From positions 1-28,865 of the forward strand of contig DCIW01000052.1 of the NCBI GenBank assembly GCA_002317225.1: a stretch of DNA of 28,865 nucleotides, in the 5' to 3' direction. The notes below the pieces were generated by a model that made no database searches, was not told the origin of the DNA, and was given only the letters and a program-made list of their open reading frames with translations. Positions 1-7,329 of this stretch are shown here, piece after piece. How positions within the stretch are numbered: the first letter of the stretch is position 1; each line of letters opens with the position of its first letter. The stretch is from Prevotellaceae bacterium UBA1716. Its GTDB lineage: Bacteria; Bacteroidota; Bacteroidia; Bacteroidales; Bacteroidaceae. A program made the translations under genes and the position numbers.

Positions 1-956
1 TTAACCATACTGGTGCCCACAAGATTAATAATGCACTTGGACAGATTCTTCTTGCAAAGAAGATGGGCAAAAAGCGTATCATTGCTGAGACTGGAGCTGG
101 TCAGCATGGTGTGGCAACTGCTACCGCTTGTGCTCTTATGAATATGCCTTGTACCGTTTATCAGGGTGCTCTTGATGTTCAGCGTCAGCATGTCAATGTA
201 GAACGCATGAAGATGCTTGGTGCAACTGTTGTTCCTGTAGAGTCAGGCAACAAGACTCTTAAGGATGCAACTAATGAGGCAATCCGTGATTGGTGTTGTC
301 ATCCTGCAGATACATTCTACATTATCGGTTCGACAGTAGGTCCTCACCCATATCCTGATATGGTGGCTCGTCTGCAAAGTGTGATCAGCGAAGAAATCAA
401 GTGGCAACTCCAGGAGAAGATTGGACGTGATTATCCTGATTATCTTATGGCTTGCGTAGGTGGCGGAAGCAATGCCGCTGGTACTATCTACCATTATATT
501 GATGATGAAAGAGTGAAGATTGTGCTTGGTGAAGCAGGTGGTCTTGGTATTGATACTGGTGAGACTGCGGCAAGTATGCAGATTGGTACTACTGGTATCC
601 TTCATGGTTCACGCATCAAACTTATGCAGACTGAAGATGGTCAGATCATCGAACCTTACTCAATCTCTGCCGGTCTTGACTACCCAGGCACAGGTCCTAT
701 CCATTGCAACCTTTATGAGACAGGTCGTGCTCAGGTTCTTCCTGCTAATGATGATGAAGCACTCAAGGCTGCATTCGAACTCACAAGACTTGAAGGTATC
801 ATCCCTGCACTTGAAAGTTCTCATGCACTCGCACTTCTTCCTAAGGTTAAGGATCAATTTACTAAGGATACAGTTGTAGTATTAACTGTTTCTGGTCGTG
901 GTGATAAAGACCTCGATACTTATTTGGCTCACCAAAGTGAAGTAACCCTTGATTAA
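1..956 (+). CDS. trpB: Tryptophan synthase beta chain, 5'-truncated by window edge
   Basis: TrpB condenses indole with L-serine to make tryptophan, using PLP, in an alpha2-beta2 complex with TrpA. The reading frame is already open at base 3 and gives NHTGAHKINNALGQ before the first internal ATG at 63, so that ATG is not the start. The Lys in GAHKINN (codon 21-23) is the PLP Schiff-base lysine, AETGAGQHG holds the catalytic Glu, and CVGGGSNA is the PLP phosphate loop. By comparison with the roughly 400-residue family, about 80 N-terminal residues are missing upstream. It is first of the visible trp genes, followed 47 bp later by trpE. The promoter and any leader lie outside the window. Identification is secure. 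Confidence 0.97.
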   Translation, partial: NHTGAHKINNALGQILLAKKMGKKRIIAETGAGQHGVATATACALMNMPCTVYQGALDVQRQHVNVERMKMLGATVVPVESGNKTLKDATNEAIRDWCCHPADTFYIIGSTVGPHPYPDMVARLQSVISEEIKWQLQEKIGRDYPDYLMACVGGGSNAAGTIYHYIDDERVKIVLGEAGGLGIDTGETAASMQIGTTGILHGSRIKLMQTEDGQIIEPYSISAGLDYPGTGPIHCNLYETGRAQVLPANDDEALKAAFELTRLEGIIPALESSHALALLPKVKDQFTKDTVVVLTVSGRGDKDLDTYLAHQSEVTLD

Positions 957-965
957 CTCGAATTA

Positions 966-1001
966 CTAGAAACTCTAGAATCCCTAGAACAACTAGAACA
1001 A
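966..1001 (+). repeat. Four-copy 9-bp tandem repeat, ctagaaNNN
   Basis: The hexamer CTAGAA starts at 966, 975, 984 and 993, exactly 9 bp apart, and the last two units are identical (ctagaacaa). The array fills most of the 47-bp trpB-trpE spacer and ends two bases before the trpE ATG. It therefore covers the usual ribosome-binding position without offering a Shine-Dalgarno sequence. It looks like a minisatellite-type spacer whose copy number could vary. A function is not shown. Confidence 0.85.
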
Positions 1002-1003
1002 TA

Positions 1004-2422
1004 ATGGCAACATACAAATATCATACAGCATCCAAAAAGATACTTGGCGACCTCTGTACTCCTGTGTCAGTCTATCTCAAGGTTCGTGATGCTTACCCAA
1101 TGTCGGCATTGATGGAGTCTTCTGACTACCATGGTGGTGAGAATTCAAAGTCTTTCATTGGTCTCCACCCTATTGCTCAAGTGAGTATTGAGCATGGCAT
1201 GGGTAAGTTGAAGTTTCCTGACGGTAAGACTTCGGAACATGTCATTTCAAAGGAATATGGTTCTGCCCAACTTATCAACGATTTCATTGATGAATTTGAA
1301 ATAACAGGAGATAATAAAGACTATTGTGGTCTTTATGGGTATACCTCATTCAATGCAGTCCGCTATTTTGAGAATATCAATGTAAAGGATGAAACTCAGG
1401 CAGAGAATGATGCTCCAGACCTCCTTTATGTATTATATAAGGATATCATTGTCTTTGACCATTTCAACAATAGCATGACTATCATAGAAATGCTTGTGGA
1501 TGGTGAAGAAGATGACCTTGACCAACTGGAAAGAGACTGCAACTCTCGTGCATATCAGACTTACGACTTCAAGCCCGTAGGTGACTATTGGTCAACCATC
1601 ACAGATGATGAGCATCGTGAGAATATTCGCAGAGGCATAAAGCATTGTCTTCGTGGTGATGTGTTCCAGATTGTACTTGCTCGCAGATTCAAGCAGAAGT
1701 ATGAGGGTGATGACTTCAAACTCTATCGTGCACTCCGTAGCATCAACCCAAGTCCTTACCTCTTCTATTTTGACTTCGGTGGTTTCCGTATCTTTGGTTC
1801 AAGTCCTGAGACTCATTGCCGCATTACTCACAACAAGGAGAATGGTACTTATCAGGCATACATTGACCCTATTGCAGGTACTACTCCTCGAACTGGCAAT
1901 AATGAAAAGGACAAGGTTCTTGCCCAATATCTCAAGGATGACCCTAAGGAAAATGCAGAACATGTAATGCTTGTGGACCTTGCTCGTAATGACCTCTCCC
2001 GCAATTGCCATGGAGTACATGTGGATTTCTACAAGGATATGCAGTTCTACTCACATGTCATTCACCTTGTGAGTCGAGTAAGTGGAACTCTTGACGAAGG
2101 TGCTGACCCAATCAAGGCATTTATCGATACCTTCCCTGCAGGTACACTTTCTGGTGCTCCAAAGGTTCGTGCCATGCAACTCATCTCTGAATATGAGCCT
2201 CACAACCGTGGTGCTTATGGTGGATGTATTGGTTTCGTTGGTTTTGACAAGAGTCTTAACCAAGCAATTGTAATTCGTACATTTGTTTCTCGCAACAACG
2301 AACTCTGGTTCCAAGCTGGTAGTGGTATCGTTGCAAAGAGTGATGTGGAATACGAACTTCAAGAAGTAAATCATAAACTTGGTGCTTTAAGAAAGGCCAT
2401 TAATATAGCTGAAACATTATGA
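1004..2422 (+). CDS. trpE: Anthranilate synthase component I
   Basis: TrpE converts chorismate and ammonia to anthranilate, the first committed step of tryptophan synthesis. The ammonia comes from TrpG. The 472-residue length is normal for the family. The N-terminal ALMESSD stretch sits where the feedback-inhibition LLES motif lies in other TrpE proteins. The chorismate-binding half carries DLARNDLSR (around residue 325), FPAGTLSGAPK (around 380) and YGGCIGFVGFD. The last four bases overlap the start of trpG, so the two subunits are probably translationally coupled. The ATG directly follows the 9-bp repeat array. An aminodeoxychorismate synthase (PabB) is the usual alternative, but the trp context decides for TrpE. 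Confidence 0.97.
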   Translation: MATYKYHTASKKILGDLCTPVSVYLKVRDAYPMSALMESSDYHGGENSKSFIGLHPIAQVSIEHGMGKLKFPDGKTSEHVISKEYGSAQLINDFIDEFEITGDNKDYCGLYGYTSFNAVRYFENINVKDETQAENDAPDLLYVLYKDIIVFDHFNNSMTIIEMLVDGEEDDLDQLERDCNSRAYQTYDFKPVGDYWSTITDDEHRENIRRGIKHCLRGDVFQIVLARRFKQKYEGDDFKLYRALRSINPSPYLFYFDFGGFRIFGSSPETHCRITHNKENGTYQAYIDPIAGTTPRTGNNEKDKVLAQYLKDDPKENAEHVMLVDLARNDLSRNCHGVHVDFYKDMQFYSHVIHLVSRVSGTLDEGADPIKAFIDTFPAGTLSGAPKVRAMQLISEYEPHNRGAYGGCIGFVGFDKSLNQAIVIRTFVSRNNELWFQAGSGIVAKSDVEYELQEVNHKLGALRKAINIAETL

Positions 2423-2982
2423 AGATAGTAATTATTGACAACTACGACTCATTCACATACAACTTGAGTCACCTCGTAAAAGAGTTAGGAGCAGAGGTTA
2501 CTGTTTATCGTAATGATCAGTTTAAGATGAGCCAACTCGAAGAGTTTGACAAGATTATCCTTTCTCCTGGACCTGGTATTCCTTGCGAAGCAGGTTTCCT
2601 TCTCGATGTCATCAAGACTTATGCAGGTAAGAAACCAATTCTTGGCGTTTGTCTTGGTCATCAAGCTTTAGGAGAAAGTTTTGGAGGTAAACTCACAAAC
2701 ATTGGTGAGGTAGTTCATGGAGTAGCAACTCCTTGTCATATCTGGGTTGAAGATTATCTCTTTGAAGGACTTCCAAAGGACATTGAAATCGGTCGTTATC
2801 ATTCATGGGTGGTTGACACTGAAGATTTCCCTGAATGTCTTGAGATTACCTCTGTTTCTGATGAAGGTCAGATAATGTCTCTACGCCATCGTGAATATGA
2901 TATCCGTGGCATTCAGTATCATCCAGAGAGTGTGCTTACTCCTGATGGAAAAACAATTATTGCAAACTGGATAAAGCATTAA
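2419..2982 (+). CDS. trpG: Anthranilate synthase component II, glutamine amidotransferase
   Basis: TrpG is a class I glutamine amidotransferase that hydrolyses glutamine and passes ammonia to TrpE. The 187 residues form a complete single domain. The oxyanion strand SPGPG is near residues 49-53, the nucleophile Cys78 is in GVCLGHQ, and the His168/Glu170 pair is in QYHPES. The gene starts at an ATGA overlap with trpE and ends 4 bp before trpD. Separate trpG and trpD genes are used here, unlike the enterobacterial fusion. The protein could also serve PabB, as TrpG does in some bacteria, but that is not visible in the sequence. Confidence 0.97.
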   Translation: MKIVIIDNYDSFTYNLSHLVKELGAEVTVYRNDQFKMSQLEEFDKIILSPGPGIPCEAGFLLDVIKTYAGKKPILGVCLGHQALGESFGGKLTNIGEVVHGVATPCHIWVEDYLFEGLPKDIEIGRYHSWVVDTEDFPECLEITSVSDEGQIMSLRHREYDIRGIQYHPESVLTPDGKTIIANWIKH

Positions 2983-2986
2983 TAAA

Positions 2987-3982
2987 ATGAAACAATATCT
3001 TTTACGCCTCATAAATGGTGAGACTCTTTCGCAAGAAGATACTCACCAAATCATGCTCAACATCGTTCAAGAGCAATACAATGTTCAGCAGATTGCTGCA
3101 CTCCTTATGGCACTTCAGACTCGTGGTGTCACAGTAGATGAACTGCTTGGTTTCCGTCAGGGACTTCTCGAAACAGGAAAACCAGTTGATTTTGATGACT
3201 ACAACACACTCGACATTGTAGGTACTGGTGGTGATGGAAAGAACACATTCAATATCTCTACTTGTTCTGCTTTCGTGATTGCTGGTGCTGGTTACAAGGT
3301 TACAAAGCACGGTAATGGTGGTTCCACATCTGTCAGCGGTGCAAGTAATGTACTTCAGGGACATGGTGTGAAGTTTACTGATAATATGGACATCTTGAAG
3401 AAGAGTCTTGATGAAGCGGGTATCTGCTACCTTCATGCACCTCTCTTTGCTTACGGAATGAAGTTTGTTGGTCCTACTCGTAAGGCACTTGCAGTTCCAA
3501 CTTGTTTCAACCTTCTCGGTCCACTCGTGAATCCTTGTCACCCAAAGAACTCACTTCATGGTACTGCAAACCAGAGTCAACTTCGCCTTTACACTAATGT
3601 TCACCAGAAGATTGGCGACAACTATGGTGTAATCACATCATACGATGGTTATGATGAGATATCACTCACAAGCGGTTTCAAGATTTGTACAAACAACTTC
3701 GAGAAGGTTCTTACTCCTGTTGACCTTGGTCTCAAGTATGTTAAGCCTGAAGAAATCTTTGGTGGTGCAACTGCTGAAGATGCAATGAAGATATTTGATG
3801 CAGTCCTTGATGGTTCGGCTACTGAGGCACAGAAGAATGTTGTCATCGCCAACTCAGCATGTGGTATCAGCGTCATGGATGCAAACCTCACAATGGATGA
3901 ATCAATTGCCATTGCTCGCGAATCACTCGAAAGCGGTAAGGCACTTGCAACATTCAAGAAATTTGTTGAAATCAATTCGTAA
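2987..3982 (+). CDS. trpD: Anthranilate phosphoribosyltransferase
   Basis: TrpD joins anthranilate to PRPP to give N-(5-phosphoribosyl)anthranilate. The 331-residue length is typical. The N-terminal helical domain (about residues 1-70) is followed by the PRPP loop GTGGDG (79-84), the substrate-binding KHGNGGSTS stretch (from Lys107) and SGASNVL. The start ATG lies 4 bp after the trpG stop, so the gene is part of the same transcript. The end is followed by a short AT-rich repeat spacer before trpC. Nothing in the sequence suggests a broken or fused form. Confidence 0.96.
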   Translation: MKQYLLRLINGETLSQEDTHQIMLNIVQEQYNVQQIAALLMALQTRGVTVDELLGFRQGLLETGKPVDFDDYNTLDIVGTGGDGKNTFNISTCSAFVIAGAGYKVTKHGNGGSTSVSGASNVLQGHGVKFTDNMDILKKSLDEAGICYLHAPLFAYGMKFVGPTRKALAVPTCFNLLGPLVNPCHPKNSLHGTANQSQLRLYTNVHQKIGDNYGVITSYDGYDEISLTSGFKICTNNFEKVLTPVDLGLKYVKPEEIFGGATAEDAMKIFDAVLDGSATEAQKNVVIANSACGISVMDANLTMDESIAIARESLESGKALATFKKFVEINS

Positions 3983-3987
3983 TATTC

Positions 3988-4016
3988 AATTAACAACTAA
4001 TAATTAACAATTAACA
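3988..4016 (+). repeat. AT-rich 7-bp tandem repeat between trpD and trpC
   Basis: The heptamer AATTAAC occurs at 3988, 4002 and 4009. The intervening unit, 3995-4001 (aactaat), is a degenerate copy that keeps the 7-bp phase. It fills much of the 50-bp spacer. Like the 9-bp array before trpE, it is a low-complexity periodic spacer inside an operon, with no clear stem-loop or Shine-Dalgarno signal. Confidence 0.7.
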
Positions 4017-4032
4017 TAGCTGCGTGTAAGTT

Positions 4033-4836
4033 ATGGCTAAAGACATTCTTGAAGAAATTGTTGCTTATAAGAGGATAGAGGTTGCCCAGCAAAAGGAGCA
4101 AGTTCCACCTTCTATATTATATAATAAGGTGGAGAAGATGATGGCTGATGGAGATTACTCAAAACTCTCCATGCGTGCATCACTTGCTAACTCTGCTTCA
4201 GGTATTATTTCTGAATTCAAACGTAAGAGTCCATCAAAAGGATGGATAAAGGAAGAGGGTAAGCCTGAAATCATTCCTGCTTCTTATAGTGAGAATGGTG
4301 CTTCGGCAATCTCAATTCTTACCGATGAGAAGTACTTTGGTGGATGTATGGATTTTGTTCGCATTGCTCGTCCAAACGTAACCTGTCCAATCCTTCGTAA
4401 GGACTTCATCGTGGATGAATACCAACTTTTCCAAGCTCGTGAGATTGGTGCCAATGCTGTGCTTCTTATTGCTGCAGACCTCACAAAGGCAGAATGCAAA
4501 CAACTTGCTAAGACTGCTCACGAACTTGGACTTGAAACTCTTCTCGAAACTCACAGCGAACCAGAACTCGAGTATGTAGGTGACAATATCGATATGGTTG
4601 GTGTCAACAACCGCAACCTCGGTACGTTCCATACTGATGTACAAAACTCCTATCGTCTTGCCTCACTTCTCCCAAAGGATTATCTCCTTGTGAGCGAATC
4701 AGGCATAAGCAAACCACAGACTGTTCGTGAACTCCGTCAAGCAGGTTTCCGTGGCTTCCTTATCGGTGAGACTTTCATGAAGACTCCTAATCCTGGTGAA
4801 GCATTAGCAGAATTCATTAAGGAGGTCACAAAATGA
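4033..4836 (+). CDS. trpC: Indole-3-glycerol-phosphate synthase
   Basis: TrpC closes the indole ring, turning CdRP (the enol product of TrpF) into indole-3-glycerol phosphate with loss of CO2 and water. The protein is a 267-residue TIM barrel. Family motifs are visible in order: ISEFKRKSPSKG with a catalytic Lys, LRKDFIVDEYQ with a second catalytic Lys, GVNNRNLGTF, and the phosphate-binding SESGI near the C-terminus. The stop codon overlaps the trpF start (ATGA at 4833-4836), implying coupled translation of these two consecutive enzymes. The start ATG at 4033 follows the AT-rich repeat spacer. Confidence 0.97.
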   Translation: MAKDILEEIVAYKRIEVAQQKEQVPPSILYNKVEKMMADGDYSKLSMRASLANSASGIISEFKRKSPSKGWIKEEGKPEIIPASYSENGASAISILTDEKYFGGCMDFVRIARPNVTCPILRKDFIVDEYQLFQAREIGANAVLLIAADLTKAECKQLAKTAHELGLETLLETHSEPELEYVGDNIDMVGVNNRNLGTFHTDVQNSYRLASLLPKDYLLVSESGISKPQTVRELRQAGFRGFLIGETFMKTPNPGEALAEFIKEVTK

Positions 4837-5450
4837 TAATCAAGGTTTGTGGAATGCGTGATGCTGACAATATACGTCAGCTCGACGAGGCAAAGATTGC
4901 GGATTGGATGGGATTTATCTTCTTCGAGAAGAGTTCACGCAATGTAGAGTCCCTACCCGATTATATGCCAAAGAACTGCAAGCGAGTCGGAGTATTTGTC
5001 AACGAGCCAATCGAAGGAATATTGGAACGTGTAAAGACATTTGGGTTCAATCTTGTTCAACTTCATGGCAACGAAACTGCAGAATATTGTGAGCAATTGA
5101 GATCGCAACTTCCAAAAGATGTTAAGATCATCAAGATGTTTCAAATTTCTTCTTCAAAGGATTTGATGCCTTGTGGTGCATACGAAACTATTGTCGATTA
5201 TTTCCTCTTCGAAACCAAATGTGAATCATACGGAGGTAGCGGCAAACAGTTTGATTGGGATATATTAAACATGTATCCAGGTCTTACCCCATTCATCCTC
5301 ACAGGTGGCATTGGCCCCAACGATGTGGAAAAAGTGAAAGCATTCCATCATCCCCTTTGCAAAGGTATCGACCTCAATAGCAAATTTGAAGTCTCTCCTG
5401 CATTCAAAGATATAGAGTTACTAAAGAAATTTATAAATCAACTAAAATAA
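4833..5450 (+). CDS. trpF: Phosphoribosylanthranilate isomerase with Glu at the usual general-acid Asp
   Basis: TrpF isomerises phosphoribosylanthranilate to CdRP. The 205-residue TIM barrel begins MIIKVCGMRD, where Cys6 matches the general base. QLHGNE, GGSGKQFDW, ILTGGIGPNDV and GIDLNSKFE are recognisable family motifs. The strand that normally ends in LLD or LFD, carrying the general acid (Asp126 in the Thermotoga enzyme), here reads DYFLFETK, so Glu127 (a GAA codon) replaces the Asp. The rest is intact and lies in a complete trp operon, so the enzyme is probably active. It starts in overlap with trpC and ends 54 bp before trpA. Confidence 0.95.
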   Translation: MIIKVCGMRDADNIRQLDEAKIADWMGFIFFEKSSRNVESLPDYMPKNCKRVGVFVNEPIEGILERVKTFGFNLVQLHGNETAEYCEQLRSQLPKDVKIIKMFQISSSKDLMPCGAYETIVDYFLFETKCESYGGSGKQFDWDILNMYPGLTPFILTGGIGPNDVEKVKAFHHPLCKGIDLNSKFEVSPAFKDIELLKKFINQLK

Positions 5451-5452
5451 AA

Positions 5453-5498
5453 CCATCCACCCCCAACCGGATGGACGCCCCCTTTGGGGGTTGGGGGG
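5453..5498 (+). promoter_or_regulatory. GC-rich hairpin region in the trpF-trpA spacer
   Basis: Two local hairpins can form: CCATCC (5453-5458) with GGATGG (5469-5474), and CCCCC (5478-5482) with GGGGG (5486-5490). A competing 9-bp stem pairs CCCCCAACC (5460-5468) with GGTTGGGGG (5489-5497) and would exclude the first pairing. The G-run ends seven bases before the trpA ATG at 5505. No U-tract follows, so this is not an ordinary terminator. It may be an RNA-stability or translation-control element, or simply an inserted dispersed repeat: the core C5-TTT-G5 recurs at 20348. Confidence 0.55.
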
Positions 5499-5504
5499 CT
5501 TATT

Positions 5505-6278
5505 ATGAACAGAATAAATAATCTCTTCGCCACAAAGAGCGAGAAAATTCTCTCAATATACTTCTGTGCTGGTCATCCAACACTCGAAGGTACTGCTCAG
5601 ACCATCAAAACCCTTGAGCAGAAAGGTGTAGATATGATTGAGGTTGGTGTTCCTTTCTCTGACCCAATGGCTGATGGTCCTGTAATTCAGGATGCAGCAA
5701 CAAAGGCACTCAAGAACGGAATGACCCTCAAGACACTCTTCTCTCAATTAGAGGGAATTCGTCCTGAAGTCAACATTCCTCTTATCCTCATGGGCTACCT
5801 CAACCCAATCATGCAGTTTGGTTTTGACAACTTCTGCAAGCGTTGCGTAGAGACTGGCATTGATGGTGTCATCATTCCAGACCTTCCTTTCAAGGACTAC
5901 CTTGAGGAGTACAAACCAATCGCCGACAAGTACGATATCCGTATCATCATGCTTATCACTCCAGAGACATCAGACGAGCGTATCCGTTTCATCGATGAAA
6001 ATACAGATGGCTTCATCTATATGGTTTCTTCAGCAGCTATTACTGGTGCCCAAAAGGAATTTAATGATGCAAAGCAGGCATACTTCTCTCGTATCAACGG
6101 TATGGGATTGAAGCACCCACGCATGATTGGTTTTGGTATATCAAACAAGCAGACTCTCGAAGCAGCACAGAACAATGCCGCAGGTGCTATCATCGGAAGT
6201 AAGTTTGTCAATCTCTACGAAGAAACTCAAGATGCAGGAAAGGCAATGGACATGTTGCTTGATGCGTTGAAGTCATAA
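5505..6278 (+). CDS. trpA: Tryptophan synthase alpha chain
   Basis: TrpA cleaves indole-3-glycerol phosphate to indole and glyceraldehyde 3-phosphate and channels the indole to TrpB. The 257-residue TIM barrel carries the two catalytic acids: Glu46 in IEVGVPF and Asp57 in SDPMADGPVIQDA. GYLNPI and the phosphate loop GFGIS follow. The frame is open back to a TTG at 5484, but those seven extra residues are encoded by the G-rich hairpin. The ATG at 5505 gives the normal start MNRINNLF and is preferred. It is the last trp enzyme gene. A DUF4886 gene starts 3 bp after its stop. Confidence 0.97.
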   Translation: MNRINNLFATKSEKILSIYFCAGHPTLEGTAQTIKTLEQKGVDMIEVGVPFSDPMADGPVIQDAATKALKNGMTLKTLFSQLEGIRPEVNIPLILMGYLNPIMQFGFDNFCKRCVETGIDGVIIPDLPFKDYLEEYKPIADKYDIRIIMLITPETSDERIRFIDENTDGFIYMVSSAAITGAQKEFNDAKQAYFSRINGMGLKHPRMIGFGISNKQTLEAAQNNAAGAIIGSKFVNLYEETQDAGKAMDMLLDALKS

Positions 6279-6281
6279 GAT

Positions 6282-7217
6282 ATGAAGAAAATACTGTTTA
6301 TGGTTGTGATGCTCATGATGAGCGTTGCAACCTTTGCACAGAGTAGCCAAGCCGTAGCATCCCCAAATGTTGGCTATATCTGCAATACACCCTTGCCATA
6401 CAAGCCCGACTCGCTCAATGTCCTCTTCGTCGGCAATTCTTTCTCTATCGACACGGCCGCAGGACTCCCAACCATCTTCAAGGACATGAACATACACAAT
6501 GTAAACGTATATGTTCTTTACAAACCAGGATGTCCTATTAAGACGCATTACGAACTCTTCAAGTCTCGTGAGAAGGCATACGAACTCTATCGCTACAACT
6601 ACACCGGCGACAAGCGACTTGAAAAGAAGATAAGCATCAATGAGGCTATGAGTGCTTTCAAATATGATGTTGTCATCTTCCAGCAGTATTCGATGGAATC
6701 AGGCAAGTTCGAAACATACGAACCATACCTCTCCAAACTCATCCAAGCATACAACACCGTAAAAATTGGTGCACGTACAACTTTTGCCTTCAACCAGACA
6801 TGGGCAGTCAACTCCAAGAAGAAGGACCTCTATATCTATGGTTCGCAAGAAAAGATGTACAAGAGCATTTGCGAATCGGTGAAGCAGATGAAGGCAGAAT
6901 CGGGAATCGATGTGATTATCCCTTGCGGAACAGCCGTTCAGAATGCCCGCAACATGAAGAGTCTTGTAATCTACAACGAACTCAATCGTGACGACCTCCA
7001 CATGGACAACCTCATGGGACGTTATCTCACCGCCTGCACCTTCTTCGAAGCAATCATCACACCCGTCTTCGGACTCAATCTGAACGACACAAATTGCGAC
7101 TTTGGCAAGAAAAGTGCGAACAATCAGGTGAACTATGCCAACCGCAACCTTCTGAAGAAATGTGCACGACTTGCTGTTGCCAATAATTACGAGGTTTCCG
7201 AATTTATCAATGAATAA
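6282..7217 (+). CDS. Secreted DUF4886 (SGNH-hydrolase-like) protein at the end of the trp operon
   Basis: The 311-residue protein begins with a signal peptide (MKKILFMVVMLMMS to about residue 20, ending TFAQ) and is probably periplasmic or surface-exposed. The mature part starts the fold with VLFVGNSFS (Ser53 in GNS, block I of SGNH hydrolases). It ends with ELNRDDLHMDN (Asp237/Asp238 and His240) followed by GRYLTACTFFEA, the usual DUF4886 C-terminal pattern. The family is thought to include esterases acting on carbohydrates, but its substrates are largely unknown. It lies 3 bp after trpA with a terminator only after it, so it should be co-transcribed with the trp genes although no metabolic link is apparent. 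Confidence 0.85.
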   Translation: MKKILFMVVMLMMSVATFAQSSQAVASPNVGYICNTPLPYKPDSLNVLFVGNSFSIDTAAGLPTIFKDMNIHNVNVYVLYKPGCPIKTHYELFKSREKAYELYRYNYTGDKRLEKKISINEAMSAFKYDVVIFQQYSMESGKFETYEPYLSKLIQAYNTVKIGARTTFAFNQTWAVNSKKKDLYIYGSQEKMYKSICESVKQMKAESGIDVIIPCGTAVQNARNMKSLVIYNELNRDDLHMDNLMGRYLTACTFFEAIITPVFGLNLNDTNCDFGKKSANNQVNYANRNLLKKCARLAVANNYEVSEFINE

Positions 7218-7227
7218 CCACAAAAAC

Positions 7228-7260
7228 AAGGGGGAAAGTCAATATTTTCCTCCTTTTTCT
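7228..7260 (+). terminator. Rho-independent terminator of the trp/DUF4886 unit
   Basis: The arms AAGGGGGAAA (7228-7237) and TTTCCTCCTT (7246-7255) form a 10-bp stem with one G-T wobble and an 8-base loop. The T-rich run TTTCTTC follows. It lies 11 bp after the DUF4886 stop and is the first convincing terminator after trpB, which supports a single transcript through DUF4886. Confidence 0.75.
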
Positions 7261-7282
7261 TCGTCATTCCAAAATAAAGTTG

Positions 7283-7290
7283 TAAATTTG
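7283..7290 (+). promoter_or_regulatory. Candidate -7 promoter element for the TPR gene
   Basis: TAAATTTG fits the Bacteroidetes -7 consensus TAnnTTTG and is followed by C. About 20 bp upstream there is a T-run (7254-7258) rather than a clean TTTG, so the -33 box is weak. The inferred transcript would have a leader of about 30 bases before the ATG at 7330. It sits right after the trp terminator, where a new promoter is expected. Confidence 0.6.
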
Positions 7291-7329
7291 CGTGCTTTTA
7301 TACGAATAATAAACTAAATAAACAATAAA

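Noticed and set aside
957..1003. Trp attenuator between trpB and trpE
   Set aside because: There is no Trp-rich leader peptide and no hairpin with a T-run; only the 9-bp array is present. Any leader before trpB is outside the window.
5484..5504. TTG start extending trpA by seven codons
   Set aside because: The extra codons come from the G-rich hairpin repeat. MNRINNLF from the ATG at 5505 is the normal TrpA N-terminus.
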